From assembly GCA_944386495.1 (NCBI GenBank), contig CALXBE010000005.1, forward strand, positions 49,389-113,388: a stretch of 64,000 nt of DNA, written 5' to 3'. Below are positions 43,910-53,141 of the stretch, one piece after another; within the stretch, counting starts at the first letter, position 1, and the number at the start of each line of letters is the position of its first letter. The DNA is from an uncultured Gemmiger sp. (lineage in GTDB: Bacteria > Bacillota > Clostridia > Oscillospirales > Ruminococcaceae). The position numbers and the translations under genes were made by a program. The notes beneath the pieces were generated by a model that saw nothing but the letters and a program-made list of their open reading frames with translations, was not told the DNA's origin and made no database searches.

Positions 43910-44803
43910 ATGGAACTTCGGGTGCTTCAATATTTTCTGGCAGTGGCCAGGGAACAGAGTATTTCCGGGGCGGCCCAGTCCCTCCACCTGACCCAGCCCA
44001 CCCTCTCCCGGCAGATGAAGGAGCTGGAGACCGAGCTGGGCAAACAGCTGATGATACGGGGAAGCCGCAAGGTCACCCTTACCCCGGAAGGGATGATTCT
44101 CCGGAAACGGGCGGAGGAGATCCTCAACCTGGTGGGCCGGACCCAGCAGGAAATCACCGGTCCGGAAGATACCGTATCCGGGGAAATCTATATAGGCGCC
44201 GGAGAGACCCAAGGGTTCCGGCATATAGCACGGCTGGCCCGGAACCTGCAACAGGAATACCCGGGAATACGGTTCCAGATGATCAGCGGGGATATCTCCG
44301 AGATTTGCGAGCAGCTGGACAAGGGATTGCTGGATTTCGGGCTCCTGTTGGGGGAGATGGATAAAAGCCGGTACTGCTTCCGGGAAATGCCGGTCCGGGA
44401 CACCTGGGGCGTTTTAATGCGAAAGGACAGCCCTCTGGCCCAGAAGGAGGGGATAACGCCCCAGGACCTGTGGGATAAGCCCCTTATCCTGTCCCGGCAG
44501 ATGGAAAACAAGGGGGCCCTCTACCGGTGGCTGGGGCGGGAACCGGCTCAGCTGACCACCGTGGCCACCTATAACCTGATTTATAACGCCTCCCTCATGG
44601 TGGAGGAGGGGATGGGCTATGCCTTCTCCCTGGACGGGCTGGTCAACATGACCCGGAATTCCCTGGTGTTCCGGCCCCTGGCTCCCCGGCTGGAACTGGG
44701 GATGAACCTGGCCTGGAAAAAGTCCCAGGTATTCTCCAAAGCGGCGGCCCTTTTCCTGGAACGGCTGGAAAAGGAACTGCCCAGGTGGGAAGAGAAATCC
44801 TGA
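43910..44803 (+). CDS. LysR family transcriptional regulator
   Basis: The 297-residue protein has an N-terminal HTH (ELRVLQYFLAVAREQSISGAAQSLHLTQPTLSRQMKELE), a linker helix and a periplasmic-binding-like effector domain (GEIYIGAGETQGFRHIA, LDFGLLLGEMDKSRYCF). LysR proteins respond to a small metabolite. It is followed by a frameshifted ABC half-transporter on the same strand, which may have been its target. Confidence 0.92.
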   Translation: MELRVLQYFLAVAREQSISGAAQSLHLTQPTLSRQMKELETELGKQLMIRGSRKVTLTPEGMILRKRAEEILNLVGRTQQEITGPEDTVSGEIYIGAGETQGFRHIARLARNLQQEYPGIRFQMISGDISEICEQLDKGLLDFGLLLGEMDKSRYCFREMPVRDTWGVLMRKDSPLAQKEGITPQDLWDKPLILSRQMENKGALYRWLGREPAQLTTVATYNLIYNASLMVEEGMGYAFSLDGLVNMTRNSLVFRPLAPRLELGMNLAWKKSQVFSKAAALFLERLEKELPRWEEKS

Positions 44804-44828
44804 ATTTCAGAAATAATCAAAGGAAGAA

Positions 44829-46606
44829 GTGGGCTTTCAGATGAAACAGACCGCAGAATTCCGGAGCCTGGCAAAACAGCTGTATGGTTTGCTGGACAGC
44901 CGCCGGAAACGGAATTTTATCTATATCCTGGTGGCTATGGCCCTGTCGGCGGTGCTGACCCAGGTCACTCCCAAGGCCATCGGCTGGCTGACAGACGATA
45001 TCCTGCTCCGGGAACAGATTCAGTTTGGAGCCATCCTCCCGGTGCTGGGAGTGATTCTGGTGGTGAATGTGGCCAACCAGCTGGTGATTATCTTCCGCAG
45101 GCTTCTGGTGGAGGACACAGCCACCCGAACCGAGAAAAGGCCCGGGGCCTGGCCATTGCCTCTCTTTTGAAGGCACCCCTCTCCTTTTACAGGGACAATA
45201 TGACCGGGAACATCCATGGCCGGCTGAACCGGTGCCTGGAGGGAACGGTCCGGATGGAAAAACTTCTTTTCATGGACTTTGCCCCCGCCATCTTCAACAG
45301 CTTGGCGGCAGTGGTGGTCATTTTCACCACCCTCCCGGCGGTGCTGGCTCTCCCCATGATGCTGGTTATCCCCATCGGGGTGGGGATTGTGCTGCGGCAG
45401 ATTCATACCCAGCGGGGAATCCGGGTGGAATTGCTGGACACCAAGGCCGCCATGGACGGGTCCCTGGTGGAGCTGCTGGGAGGAATCCAGGTGATTCGGG
45501 TCACCGACAGCACGGCGGCGGAAGAACGCCGGTTTGAGGGAAAATCCGAGACCCTCCGGGCCAAGGAGATGACCCACCATATAGCTATGGCCAAGTATGA
45601 CTGCCTGAAATTTCTGAATCAGGTGCTTTTTACCGTCCTGATGATTGGAGTGTCCGCCTGGCTGGCCACCCGGGGAATTATCACGGTGGGCGCCGTGCTG
45701 ACCGCCTATCTCTGTTTTAACCAGCTTCTCAAACCCCTGGAGGAACTGCACCGGATTCTGGATGAATTGTCCGAGAGCATGATTCTGGCCCAGGACTTTT
45801 TCCGGATGGCCCGGCTGGACCCCGACTTCTCCTATGAGAAAGTTGCCCTGCCTGCCCATTCCGGGACTGAAACAGCTCCGCTCCTGGAACTGGAAGATTT
45901 GCGGCTGGCTTATGGCCCGGACCGGGAAGTGCTCCGGGGAATTGACCTGAAAGTGGAACAGGGGACCTTCCTGGGATTGGCCGGCCCCAGCGGCTGCGGG
46001 AAATCCTCCCTCATCAAGGCGGTCTGCCGGCTGGAACCCTGCAAGGGGAAACTGCTGCTGGAGAGCCGGGAACTGGAATCCTGGAGCCGGGAGGAGCTGG
46101 CACGGGTGATTACCCTGGTGCCCCAGACTCCCTTCCTGATAGCGGGAACCATCCGGGAGAATATCTGCTACGGCCTTAAAGAGACTCCTGCCCTGGGGGA
46201 AGTGGAGGAAGCTGCCCGGAAGGCCTGCCTGGGGGATTTCCTGGAAGGGCTGCCCCAGGGGCTGGATACCATCCTCTCCGAGGGAGGAAGCAACCTGTCC
46301 GGAGGTCAGCGGCAGAGAATCGCCCTGGCCCGGATTTTCCTTCGCCGCCCCCGGCTCCTGATTCTGGACGAGGCCACCTCGGCCCCGGACAATACCTCGG
46401 AGCGGTTTGTTCAGAACCAGATCGAAGCCTTACAGCGGGAGACCGGAATGACCGTCCTCTCCATTGCCCACCGGCTGACCACCCTGCAAAATGCCCACCG
46501 GATCCTGGTCATGGATAAGGGAAAACTGGTCCAGGAGGGCAGCTATAAGGAACTGGTGGAGACACCGGGAATTTTCCAGGATATGTATTACGGGCGGCTG
46601 AAATGA
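44829..46606 (+). pseudogene. ABC exporter half-transporter, frameshifted
   Basis: Two frames together encode one ABC exporter half. The first (to 45170) holds the N-terminal helices and stays in register to RTEK. The second carries ARGLAIASLLKAPLSFYRDN onward, through the rest of the membrane domain and the ATPase ([28 protein letters not shown]). The register is lost at GAGAAAAGG (45132-45140); one extra A would restore EKKARGL, so a base was lost from the A-run. The D-loop also has Pro for the usual Leu (SAPD). The start is GTG 44829 or ATG 44841. It is probably a dead gene; slippage or an assembly error is possible. Confidence 0.8.
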
Positions 46607-46643
46607 ACCGCTTTGAAGGAATATAAAAAAGGAGGAAACCGGT

Positions 46644-47390
46644 ATGAAGAGACTCGGAAAAATAGTGCTCACAGTCCTCTGTCTGTCTCTGCTGGCAGGC
46701 TGCGGGAAAACAGGTCAGGAACCTGCCTCCACCCGGACACCGGCCCCGGCAGTCACCGCTGCCCCGGAAACAGCTGTTACCCCGCAGCCTGAGGAAACCG
46801 CAGCCCCGGAGGAGCCTCTGGTGGGGGAGGCCCTGCGGTATCAGCGGGAGGTGGTGGATACTAATCATGAGGATTATCCCTTCAATGACCACCAGCTGGT
46901 CATCCCCAAAATCAATCGGGGCGGGGAGGGGGCCCAGGCCCTGAACCAGAAAATCTACGATACCTATGCCCCCATCTATCAGGAATTGCAGGAGTATCAG
47001 GAGGAAAACCGCCTTTACAACATCACCTGCACCAGCCGGATGGCGGGGGACCTGGTGGGAATCATTATGACAGAGTCGGTGGCCTGGCAATATTCAGAGG
47101 GAGAGGTGGACTATACCGCCTTCTACTACGACGCGGCCCAGGACCGGGAACTGACCTTTGAAGAATACATTACTGCCCTGGGTTTTGACCTGCCCACCCT
47201 GGAAACCAAGGTCCTGGCCATGGAGGACACTGGCGAGACCCAGAATCACACCAGCCTGGGAGATGCGCCCCAGCTTACCGGCTGCATTGCAGATGAAGAG
47301 GGAACCACCATTATTGTCTCCCATGTATACAGCGAGATGATAGGGGATTACAGCGGCGTCCGGTGCTATAATGTGGGGCCTGTCCTGTAA
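46644..47390 (+). CDS. Predicted lipoprotein, RsiV/DUF3298-like
   Basis: The 248-residue protein has a lipobox (LLAGCG, Cys at about residue 21), a Thr/Pro/Ala-rich low-complexity linker to about residue 55 and a folded domain. Segments such as FNDHQLVIPKINRGGEGAQALNQKIY and AFYYDAAQDRELTFEEYI resemble the DUF3298/RsiV-type extracellular domain. The match is by eye and not certain. AAAGGAGG precedes the ATG. It lies 37 bases after the ABC pseudogene. Confidence 0.7.
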   Translation: MKRLGKIVLTVLCLSLLAGCGKTGQEPASTRTPAPAVTAAPETAVTPQPEETAAPEEPLVGEALRYQREVVDTNHEDYPFNDHQLVIPKINRGGEGAQALNQKIYDTYAPIYQELQEYQEENRLYNITCTSRMAGDLVGIIMTESVAWQYSEGEVDYTAFYYDAAQDRELTFEEYITALGFDLPTLETKVLAMEDTGETQNHTSLGDAPQLTGCIADEEGTTIIVSHVYSEMIGDYSGVRCYNVGPVL

Positions 47391-47471
47391 AAGGCCAGGG
47401 TGAACTGGTCACAGAAGAAGGGACCGGAACCGGGTATACTGGAGACAAACAAAACAAAGGAGGCCCCTTCC

Positions 47472-47687
47472 ATGAAAGCAATCCTGAAAAAACTTCTTCG
47501 CCCGGCCCTCTTTACCCTGGGCGGTGCCCTGGCAGGTCTGGCTTACTATTATCTGGTGGGCTGCTCCACCGGAAGCTGTGCCATCACCTCCAGCCCCTTC
47601 ACCACCATGGCTTATGTGGGGCTGATTGGCCTGCTCCTCTCCACCGCCTTTGGAAAAGGCTGCTGCGGAGGAAGCTGCAGAAGATAA
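47472..47687 (+). CDS. Small DUF6132-like membrane protein
   Basis: The 71-residue protein has two transmembrane helices and a characteristic GCSTGSCAITSSPF loop between them, then a Cys-rich tail GKGCCGGSCRR. This matches the DUF6132 pattern (GC-x2-G-x-C-x-(I/L)-x3-P), of unknown function but often near thioredoxin or sulphur-handling genes. ATG 47472 has AAAGGAGG 8 bases upstream. It is easily missed because of its size. Confidence 0.75.
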   Translation: MKAILKKLLRPALFTLGGALAGLAYYYLVGCSTGSCAITSSPFTTMAYVGLIGLLLSTAFGKGCCGGSCRR

Positions 47688-47701
47688 GTTTTAACTGACA
47701 C

Positions 47702-47735
47702 AAAAAAGCCGCTGGTAAAACCCAGCGGCTTTTTT
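47702..47735. terminator. Bidirectional terminator
   Basis: Arms AAAAAAGCCGCTGG (47702-47715) and CCAGCGGCTTTTTT (47722-47735) with a TAAAAC loop. It separates the DUF6132 gene from the convergent ABC-2 operon. Confidence 0.92.
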
Positions 47736-48463
47736 TATTCCGACGGTATTTCCCGCCAGTGAAGATATCCCAGGGCAAGGGTCACAAAAAGCACAAGGTA
47801 GCTCAGGGCTGAAAGAAGGAAGGGAACCAGGTCCAGCTCCATCTGGGGATTGTTGGCCCGCATTCCCAGACAGAGCAGGGAATAGGGAAAAGCGTATCCC
47901 CAGCCCTGGGCAGTGAGCATAAGCCCCAGGATTCCGCCGCACAGGCCAAAGGCCACCGGGGGCGCAAAGGGGCGGATGATCAGGCTGACAAAAAGCTGCA
48001 CCCCGCAGACCGCGATACCCCCTAAGGTCCCCCACAAAAGCCAGCCGGGAAACTCCGGAGGGATGGGAGCGGTTATCCCCGCAATTTTTCCGCTGACCAA
48101 GAAAAGCACCCCAATGCACCCCTGGGCCAGCAGGGACATCCCGGCGGCCAGAATCAGCTTGGCGGCGTAAAGGTCCCGCACCGGCACCGGGGCGGTGAGA
48201 AAGCTGTTCCAGTTGTGGTCGGTGTGTTCCAGCCTCCACTGCCAGCCGCAGAATACCCCCAGCAGGGCAGGGAGAAAAAAGGTGGAGGAGAACAGGGTAT
48301 GCTGGCTCCAGAGACTGTACCAGTCACTGTCCAACACTTCCAGATTGGCAAGATAATTTCCCGTTCCCAGAATGGCAGGAAAAACAGGCAGCAGCAGAAA
48401 AGCCACCCAAACCGGTGACCGGCGGCATTTTTGCAGTTCTGCTTTGAGACAGCGCAGCAGCAT
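47735..48463 (-). CDS. ABC-2 type permease, lantibiotic-immunity/bacitracin-type (second permease)
   Basis: The 242-residue protein has six hydrophobic helices and the LanG/BcrB-like layout: a short cytoplasmic LKAELQKCRRSPVWVAFLLLP start and WRLEHTDHNWNSFLTAPVPVRDLYAAKLI in the first third. It is the last gene of a minus-strand operon with a second permease 3 bases upstream and an ATPase before that. Such transporters pump or sense peptide antibiotics. Confidence 0.82.
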   Translation of the reverse strand: MLLRCLKAELQKCRRSPVWVAFLLLPVFPAILGTGNYLANLEVLDSDWYSLWSQHTLFSSTFFLPALLGVFCGWQWRLEHTDHNWNSFLTAPVPVRDLYAAKLILAAGMSLLAQGCIGVLFLVSGKIAGITAPIPPEFPGWLLWGTLGGIAVCGVQLFVSLIIRPFAPPVAFGLCGGILGLMLTAQGWGYAFPYSLLCLGMRANNPQMELDLVPFLLSALSYLVLFVTLALGYLHWREIPSE

Positions 48464-48466
48464 GGT

Positions 48467-49216
48467 TCATACCTCCTTTTTCACAAACAGGGTCCGGCCC
48501 AAAACCAAAAAGGCCACCGTCCAGACCAGAAGAAGGGCCAGGTCAACGGGCAGAGGCCATATCCAGTAAAAGGTGCTGACCCTGGTGACCGGGTCCCAGT
48601 CCATTCCGGAAAGGGACATAAGCCCATAATATCCCCAGGGAACACACCGGATGAGCGCCTGTGGAAAGAGCAGGGACAAAAGCCCCAGAAAGCTGCCCGA
48701 AATACCAAAAATCAAGGGTACTGCCTGGTTGGCAAAGTAAAGGGATAACCCCTGTTGAAGAGTATAGAGCATAAGGGATACCCCCCAGGACAGGAGGGTG
48801 AAAAATCCCAGCTGTGACCAGGGAATGGGTCTGGAAAACTGAAGGAAAATCCCTACTCCCAGAAAAAGCCCCAAACGGATAAGGAGCAATCCGCCCAGTA
48901 TCAGTGCGCCCCAACATATCTTGGCGGCATAAAGCCCACCGGGGGAGGTCATAGTTTCCAGCAGTTTCCAGGTGTTCCCTTTGTGTTCCAGCTCACAGTT
49001 CCGGCTGGCCAGGGTAGCTATGCCCAGAGGAAGGATAATGGAATCCACCATGCTCAGATTGTATAAAAGCAGCATCCAGCCTTCGGTCATTTCTTCCGGC
49101 TCCATCCGGGCGAAGTATACCCCCATCCAGAGCAGCTCCATCCCCAGCACGGCGGCACAAATCAGCAGGATTTTCCGTCGGCGGCATTTGTAGAATTCCA
49201 GCTTCAACAGTTTCAT
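48467..49216 (-). CDS. ABC-2 type permease, lantibiotic-immunity/bacitracin-type (first permease)
   Basis: The 249-residue paralogue of the next gene has the same plan: LKLEFYKCRRRKILLIC at the start, CELEHKGNTWKLLETMTSPGGLYAAKI and five more helices. The paired permeases and the ATPase resemble LanFEG/BcrAB-type exporters. Its start overlaps the ATPase stop by 4 bases (ATGA). Confidence 0.82.
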   Translation of the reverse strand: MKLLKLEFYKCRRRKILLICAAVLGMELLWMGVYFARMEPEEMTEGWMLLLYNLSMVDSIILPLGIATLASRNCELEHKGNTWKLLETMTSPGGLYAAKICWGALILGGLLLIRLGLFLGVGIFLQFSRPIPWSQLGFFTLLSWGVSLMLYTLQQGLSLYFANQAVPLIFGISGSFLGLLSLLFPQALIRCVPWGYYGLMSLSGMDWDPVTRVSTFYWIWPLPVDLALLLVWTVAFLVLGRTLFVKKEV

Positions 49217-50124
49217 AAACTTGCCGCCTTTCCCGTCAGTTCCAGGAAAATATCCTCCAGGCTTTTCTGGCGTTCTTCCAGCCGGACGACCCCCAAATCC
49301 TTCTCCCCCAGAAAACAGGTGAGCCGGGCGGCAGTCTCGTCGGTAAGAAGGGGCAGGATGAGATATCCATTTTCCTCCCGGCAGGGAACCGATTTTTCAC
49401 TGAGCAGACGAAGGGCCTCCTGGTTTTGGGTGGTCCGCAAAGCCAGGTGATGGCGGCTCCGGCTGTGGAGCACTTCCAGGGAATCCTGGAACACCAGCTC
49501 TCCCTCCCGGATAATGGCCAGATGATCGGCCATCTGGTCTATCTCGCTGAGAAGGTGGCTGGACACCACCACCGTGATCCCCAGCCGCCGGGGCAGGTCC
49601 CGGATCAGTTCCCGCATTTCCTGAATTCCCGCCGGGTCCAGGCCGTTGGTGGGCTCGTCCAATATTAGAAGCCGGGGATAGCCCAGGAGGGCTGCGGCTA
49701 ATCCCAGCCGCTGCTTCATTCCCAGGGAGTAGTGGGCCACCTTCTTTCCGCTCTGGCCATCCAGCCGGACGATTTGAAGCACCTCCTGGATATTCTTTTC
49801 AGGAGCGCCCCGGAGGGTCTGCACGATTCGAAGATTCTCCTCCCCGGTGAGATGCCCGTAGTAGCTGGGACTCTCAATCAGGCTCCCCACCTGGCGCAGG
49901 ATTTCCAGGCGGTGGGAGGAATCCATCCTCTTCCCCAGTACCTGGATTTTCCCGGCGGTGGGGCGGACCAGCCCCAGAATCATTTTCAGGGTGGTGGACT
50001 TTCCGGCCCCGTTGGGACCCAGGAAGCCGTAGACGCTCCCTTCCGGCACCGCCAGGTCCAGGTGGGACACCCGGAGGGCGCTCCCGTATTGCTTGCAAAG
50101 ATTATGAGTTTCAATGATGTTCAT
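49213..50124 (-). CDS. ABC transporter ATPase, BcrA/LanF-like
   Basis: The 303-residue ATPase has Walker A GFLGPNGAGKSTT, the signature YSLGMKQRLGLA, Walker B LLILDEPTNGLDP, the H-loop VSSHLLSEI and the C-terminal domain of about 80 residues typical of BcrA-type ATPases. It is divergent from a response regulator/sensor kinase pair, so this is probably a peptide-antibiotic or envelope-stress resistance system. The first gene of its operon, with AGGAGG upstream. Confidence 0.92.
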   Translation of the reverse strand: MNIIETHNLCKQYGSALRVSHLDLAVPEGSVYGFLGPNGAGKSTTLKMILGLVRPTAGKIQVLGKRMDSSHRLEILRQVGSLIESPSYYGHLTGEENLRIVQTLRGAPEKNIQEVLQIVRLDGQSGKKVAHYSLGMKQRLGLAAALLGYPRLLILDEPTNGLDPAGIQEMRELIRDLPRRLGITVVVSSHLLSEIDQMADHLAIIREGELVFQDSLEVLHSRSRHHLALRTTQNQEALRLLSEKSVPCREENGYLILPLLTDETAARLTCFLGEKDLGVVRLEERQKSLEDIFLELTGKAASL

Positions 50125-50217
50125 GGAAAAACCTCCTTCCGTTTTCCATCATAGGAAGCGGCCCTTACATCCCCATGAAGCCTTCCTTACGATTACCTGA
50201 AATTGAAGCCGGATTTA

Positions 50218-50246
50218 TGGACGGAAGAAAGGCTTTTTCCTATAAT
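50218..50246 (+). promoter_or_regulatory. Promoter of the two-component operon
   Basis: TGGACG (50218-50223), a 17-base spacer and TATAAT (50241-50246), in the 155-base gap shared with the divergent ABC operon. Confidence 0.6.
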
Positions 50247-50279
50247 AAAGACAACCTGAATCAAAGGAGGCCCCTGAAC

Positions 50280-50966
50280 ATGGCCTATGAAATATTGATC
50301 GTGGACGATGAACCCGCCCTCCAGAGGATGGTGGGGGAGATCCTGGCCCAGGCAGGGTACAGGACCCGGTCTGCTTCCACCTGCGCCCAGGCTCTGGAAC
50401 AGGTGAAGGCCGCTCCCCCGGACGGGGTGCTGCTGGATGTCATGCTCCCGGACGGGGACGGATTCTCTTTGCTGGGAAAGCTGCGGGCGGTCCGGGATTT
50501 CCCGGTGCTTTTCCTCTCAGCCCGGGACGAGGATGAAGCCCGGCTGCGGGGGCTGGGCCTGGGGGCGGACGACTATATTACCAAGCCTTTCCTGCCCCAG
50601 GAACTTCTTCTCCGGCTGGGGGCGGTGCTTCGCCGGGTCTACCGGGAGGAACCCTCCGCACCCTGGCTGGGGGACACCCGCATCGACTGGGGCAAGGGGA
50701 CCCTCCGGCGGCAGGGGGAGGAAATCTCCCTTACCGCCAAGGAATATGCCCTTCTGAAAAAGCTGTGGGAAGCCCGGGGGAACATTGTCACGGTGGATGC
50801 CCTCTGCTCCGCTCTCTGGGAGGGGCCTTTGGTGGGGTATGATAACACCCTTATGGTCCATATCCGCCGACTGCGGGAGAAGCTGGAAGCCGACCCTTCC
50901 CATCCCCGGTATCTCCTTACTGTCCGGGGGCTGGGCTACCGGCTGAAACAGGAGGATAAACCATGA
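50280..50966 (+). CDS. OmpR/PhoB-type response regulator
   Basis: The 228-residue regulator has a receiver domain with LIVDDEP, the phospho-acceptor Asp53 in VLLDVMLPDG, the switch Ser in LFLSARDEDEA and Lys in ADDYITKPFLPQEL, followed by a winged-helix domain (LTAKEYALLKKLWEARGNIV, DNTLMVHIRRLREKLE, VRGLGYRL). ATG 50280 has AAAGGAGG upstream; the frame is open to 50175 without homology. It overlaps the kinase gene by 4 bases. Confidence 0.95.
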   Translation: MAYEILIVDDEPALQRMVGEILAQAGYRTRSASTCAQALEQVKAAPPDGVLLDVMLPDGDGFSLLGKLRAVRDFPVLFLSARDEDEARLRGLGLGADDYITKPFLPQELLLRLGAVLRRVYREEPSAPWLGDTRIDWGKGTLRRQGEEISLTAKEYALLKKLWEARGNIVTVDALCSALWEGPLVGYDNTLMVHIRRLREKLEADPSHPRYLLTVRGLGYRLKQEDKP

Positions 50967-52168
50967 AGCTGCGAAGTCTCTGGAAGGGGATTCTTCTGGT
51001 CACCCTTTTCGCTTTCCTGATATTCTTTATTACGGCGGCAGGCTGCTTTGCCTTCGGCTGTTATATTTCCGACTGGGGCCGGGGGTGGAGCGCCCCGGTG
51101 GCTCAAATCTCTGCCACCCTTACCCGGGGGGAGAAAGGCTATACCTTTAGCGGGGACGATCTGCTGGGGGACCGGTGGGCCATGCTCCTGAACCAGGAGG
51201 GGCAGGTGGTCTGGTCCCAAAATAAGCCGGAGGAACTGCCCGAGGAATACACCCTCCAGGATGTGGTCTCCTTTACCCGGTGGTACCTGGAGGATTATCC
51301 TGTCCTGTGCTGGACTCGGGAGGACGGCGTTCTGGTGGTGGGCTCTCCCAAGGGAAGTGTCTGGAAACATGATATGAATATGGAGATGAGTTACCTTCTC
51401 AAGATGCCCTACTGGTTCCTGGGAATATTTCTTCTGGCCCTTGTGGGAGTGCTGGGGCTGGCCCGGGCAGCACTGGGCCGGTGGTCCCGTCAGGAACAGC
51501 AGGTCCGGGATGCAGCCCGGTCCGGGTGGATCAACGGGGTGTCCCACGATATCCGCACCCCTCTTTCGGTGGTGATGGGATATGCGGCCCAGATGGAGCA
51601 GTCTCCCGCCCTGCCTCCGGAGGAAAAACACCGGGCCTCCGCCATCCGCACCCAGAGTCAGATGATTCGGGATTTGGTGAATGACCTGAACCTGACCATG
51701 CGGCTGGACTGTGACATGCAGGCGCTCCGGAAAGAATCCCTCCAGCCGGAGGTTTTTCTCCGGCAGATTGCGGCGGACTTCCTCAACGGGGGAATGGGGG
51801 ACGGGTATAATCTGGAAATGGATCTGCCCCAGACCCCGCTGCCCCGGCTTTTGGGGGATCCCTTCCTTCTGCGGCGGGCGGTGAATAATCTGCTCACCAA
51901 CTGTGTCCGCCATAACCCGGACGGCTGTACCATCTGCCTGGGTGCAAAGGAGGAGAAGGGACGGCTGGTTCTCTGGGTGGAAGGGGGAACCGTGAAAAAA
52001 GCACAGTCCCCGGAGCCCTCCCAGCCTTTGGACTCAGAGGGAGAACCCGCCCACGGCACCGGCCTGCGGCTGGTAGCCCAAATTGCTGCCGCCCACGGAG
52101 GAAAGGCGGAGTTCCGGGCCGGTCCTCCTTACCGGTGCATCCTCCGGCTGCCTTTCGCAAAGAAATAA
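50963..52168 (+). CDS. Sensor histidine kinase
   Basis: The 401-residue membrane kinase has a first helix at about 10-32, an extracytoplasmic loop of about 110 residues, and a second helix at about 150-170. A HisKA box follows, with the phospho-accepting His195 in GVSHDIRTPLSVVMGY, then the N-box RAVNNLLTNCVRHNPD and G2 box GTGLRLVAQIAAAHGG. A clear G1 DxGxG is not seen (LWVEGGTV takes its place), so ATP binding may be unusual. Together with the response regulator it probably controls the divergent ABC transporter. Confidence 0.9.
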   Translation: MKLRSLWKGILLVTLFAFLIFFITAAGCFAFGCYISDWGRGWSAPVAQISATLTRGEKGYTFSGDDLLGDRWAMLLNQEGQVVWSQNKPEELPEEYTLQDVVSFTRWYLEDYPVLCWTREDGVLVVGSPKGSVWKHDMNMEMSYLLKMPYWFLGIFLLALVGVLGLARAALGRWSRQEQQVRDAARSGWINGVSHDIRTPLSVVMGYAAQMEQSPALPPEEKHRASAIRTQSQMIRDLVNDLNLTMRLDCDMQALRKESLQPEVFLRQIAADFLNGGMGDGYNLEMDLPQTPLPRLLGDPFLLRRAVNNLLTNCVRHNPDGCTICLGAKEEKGRLVLWVEGGTVKKAQSPEPSQPLDSEGEPAHGTGLRLVAQIAAAHGGKAEFRAGPPYRCILRLPFAKK

Positions 52169-52173
52169 AGGGA

Positions 52174-52202
52174 TTGCCCCGGGAACCATCCCGTGGTATC
52201 AT
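52174..52202 (+). promoter_or_regulatory. Promoter of the DUF2200 gene
   Basis: TTGCCC (52174-52179), a 17-base spacer and TATCAT (52197-52202). The -35 lies just after the kinase stop. Confidence 0.55.
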
Positions 52203-52226
52203 AGCAAGAAAAAGGAGGTGTCCTTT

Positions 52227-52577
52227 ATGCCCCGTGCAGATGTGACCCAGATGGCCTTTGGAAAGCTGTATTCTCTCTTGGTGGCAAAGGCGGTCAAGAA
52301 AGGCCGGACCCGGCAGGAGGTAGACCAGGTCACCGGCTGGCTTACCGGGTATACCCCCGACGACCTGGCCCGGCTGGAACAGTCGGACACCAGCTACGGA
52401 GATTTTTTCCGGAACGCCCCCGCCATGAACTCGGACCGGTCCCTGATCACTGGAAAAATCTGCGGGATAGCGGTGGAGGAAATAGAGGACCCTCTTATGC
52501 GGGATATCCGGTATCTGGACAAGCTGGTGGATGAGCTGGCTAAGGGAAAGCCCATGGAAAAAATTCTGAGAAAATAA
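52227..52577 (+). CDS. DUF2200 family protein
   Basis: The 116-residue soluble protein matches DUF2200: MAFGKLYSLLVAKAVKKGRTRQEVDQVTGWLTGYTP, an FFRNAPAMN segment and a C-terminal EEIEDPLMRDIRYLDKLVDELAKGKPMEKIL. The function is unknown. ATG 52227 has AAGGAGG upstream; a longer in-frame extension into the kinase gene has no homology. A strong terminator follows. Confidence 0.88.
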   Translation: MPRADVTQMAFGKLYSLLVAKAVKKGRTRQEVDQVTGWLTGYTPDDLARLEQSDTSYGDFFRNAPAMNSDRSLITGKICGIAVEEIEDPLMRDIRYLDKLVDELAKGKPMEKILRK

Positions 52578-52627
52578 AAAGACTGCCCGGCAGAACCCAT
52601 AGGGGAACTGCCGGGCAGTCTTTTTTT
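52576..52627. terminator. Bidirectional terminator
   Basis: Long arms AAAAAGACTGCCCGGCAG (52576-52593) and its reverse complement (52608-52625) plus a T-run. It serves the DUF2200 gene and the convergent eight-gene minus-strand operon. Confidence 0.93.
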
Positions 52628-53141
52628 ATTGGTTGGATAGGGCGGACAGGGTCAGGGCCATCCGGTCCAAAGCCCGGCCCAGTCCTTCAAAGCCCACACA
52701 CCGGCTGGGGCGGGTGTTTACTTCCCGGTCCAGCAGGGGCTGCGCCTGGGCGGATGGGTCCAGACAAAGGTCCAGGGCCAGCACATCCTCCCAGGCCCGG
52801 TTGAGGAAAGCCACCTCCCGGCGGCCATGAGTGCGGGTGATTTCAGGGGCAGAGACCAGGGCCAGGTAACCCTCCACCACCCGGGTAGGAAACCCGGCGG
52901 CAAGTAGGCTCTCCTCAAGCCCTTCCCGGAAAAGTCCGGTCAGGTCCTGCCACTGGAAGGGGAACAGGTCGTACCGGACAAAGGTGTACCGGGTGTGACA
53001 ATGGACCGCCAGCAGGGAGCTTCGTCCCCGGAGCTGAATCACATGCAGGTCCCAGCAGAACCGTCGGTCCGGCTCCTGCCCATAAAGGGGCGTTTTGCGT
53101 TTCAGAAACCGCTGCAAAGGAAAGGTCAGGCCCAGCTCCAT
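52626..53141 (-). CDS. Hypothetical protein, possibly DUF6933-like
   Basis: The 171-residue soluble protein is only weakly recognised. It has WDLHVIQLRGRSSLLAVHCHTRYTFVRYDL near the N-terminus, a helix-rich middle (FREGLEESLLAAGFPTRVVEGYLAL), a TRTHGRREVAFLNRAWEDV segment and RPSRCVGFEGLGRALDRM at the end. This resembles DUF6933 but may be chance. ATG 53141 overlaps the flavodoxin stop by one base (TGATG) with GGGAGG upstream; it is the last gene of the operon. Confidence 0.65.
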   Translation of the reverse strand: MELGLTFPLQRFLKRKTPLYGQEPDRRFCWDLHVIQLRGRSSLLAVHCHTRYTFVRYDLFPFQWQDLTGLFREGLEESLLAAGFPTRVVEGYLALVSAPEITRTHGRREVAFLNRAWEDVLALDLCLDPSAQAQPLLDREVNTRPSRCVGFEGLGRALDRMALTLSALSNQ

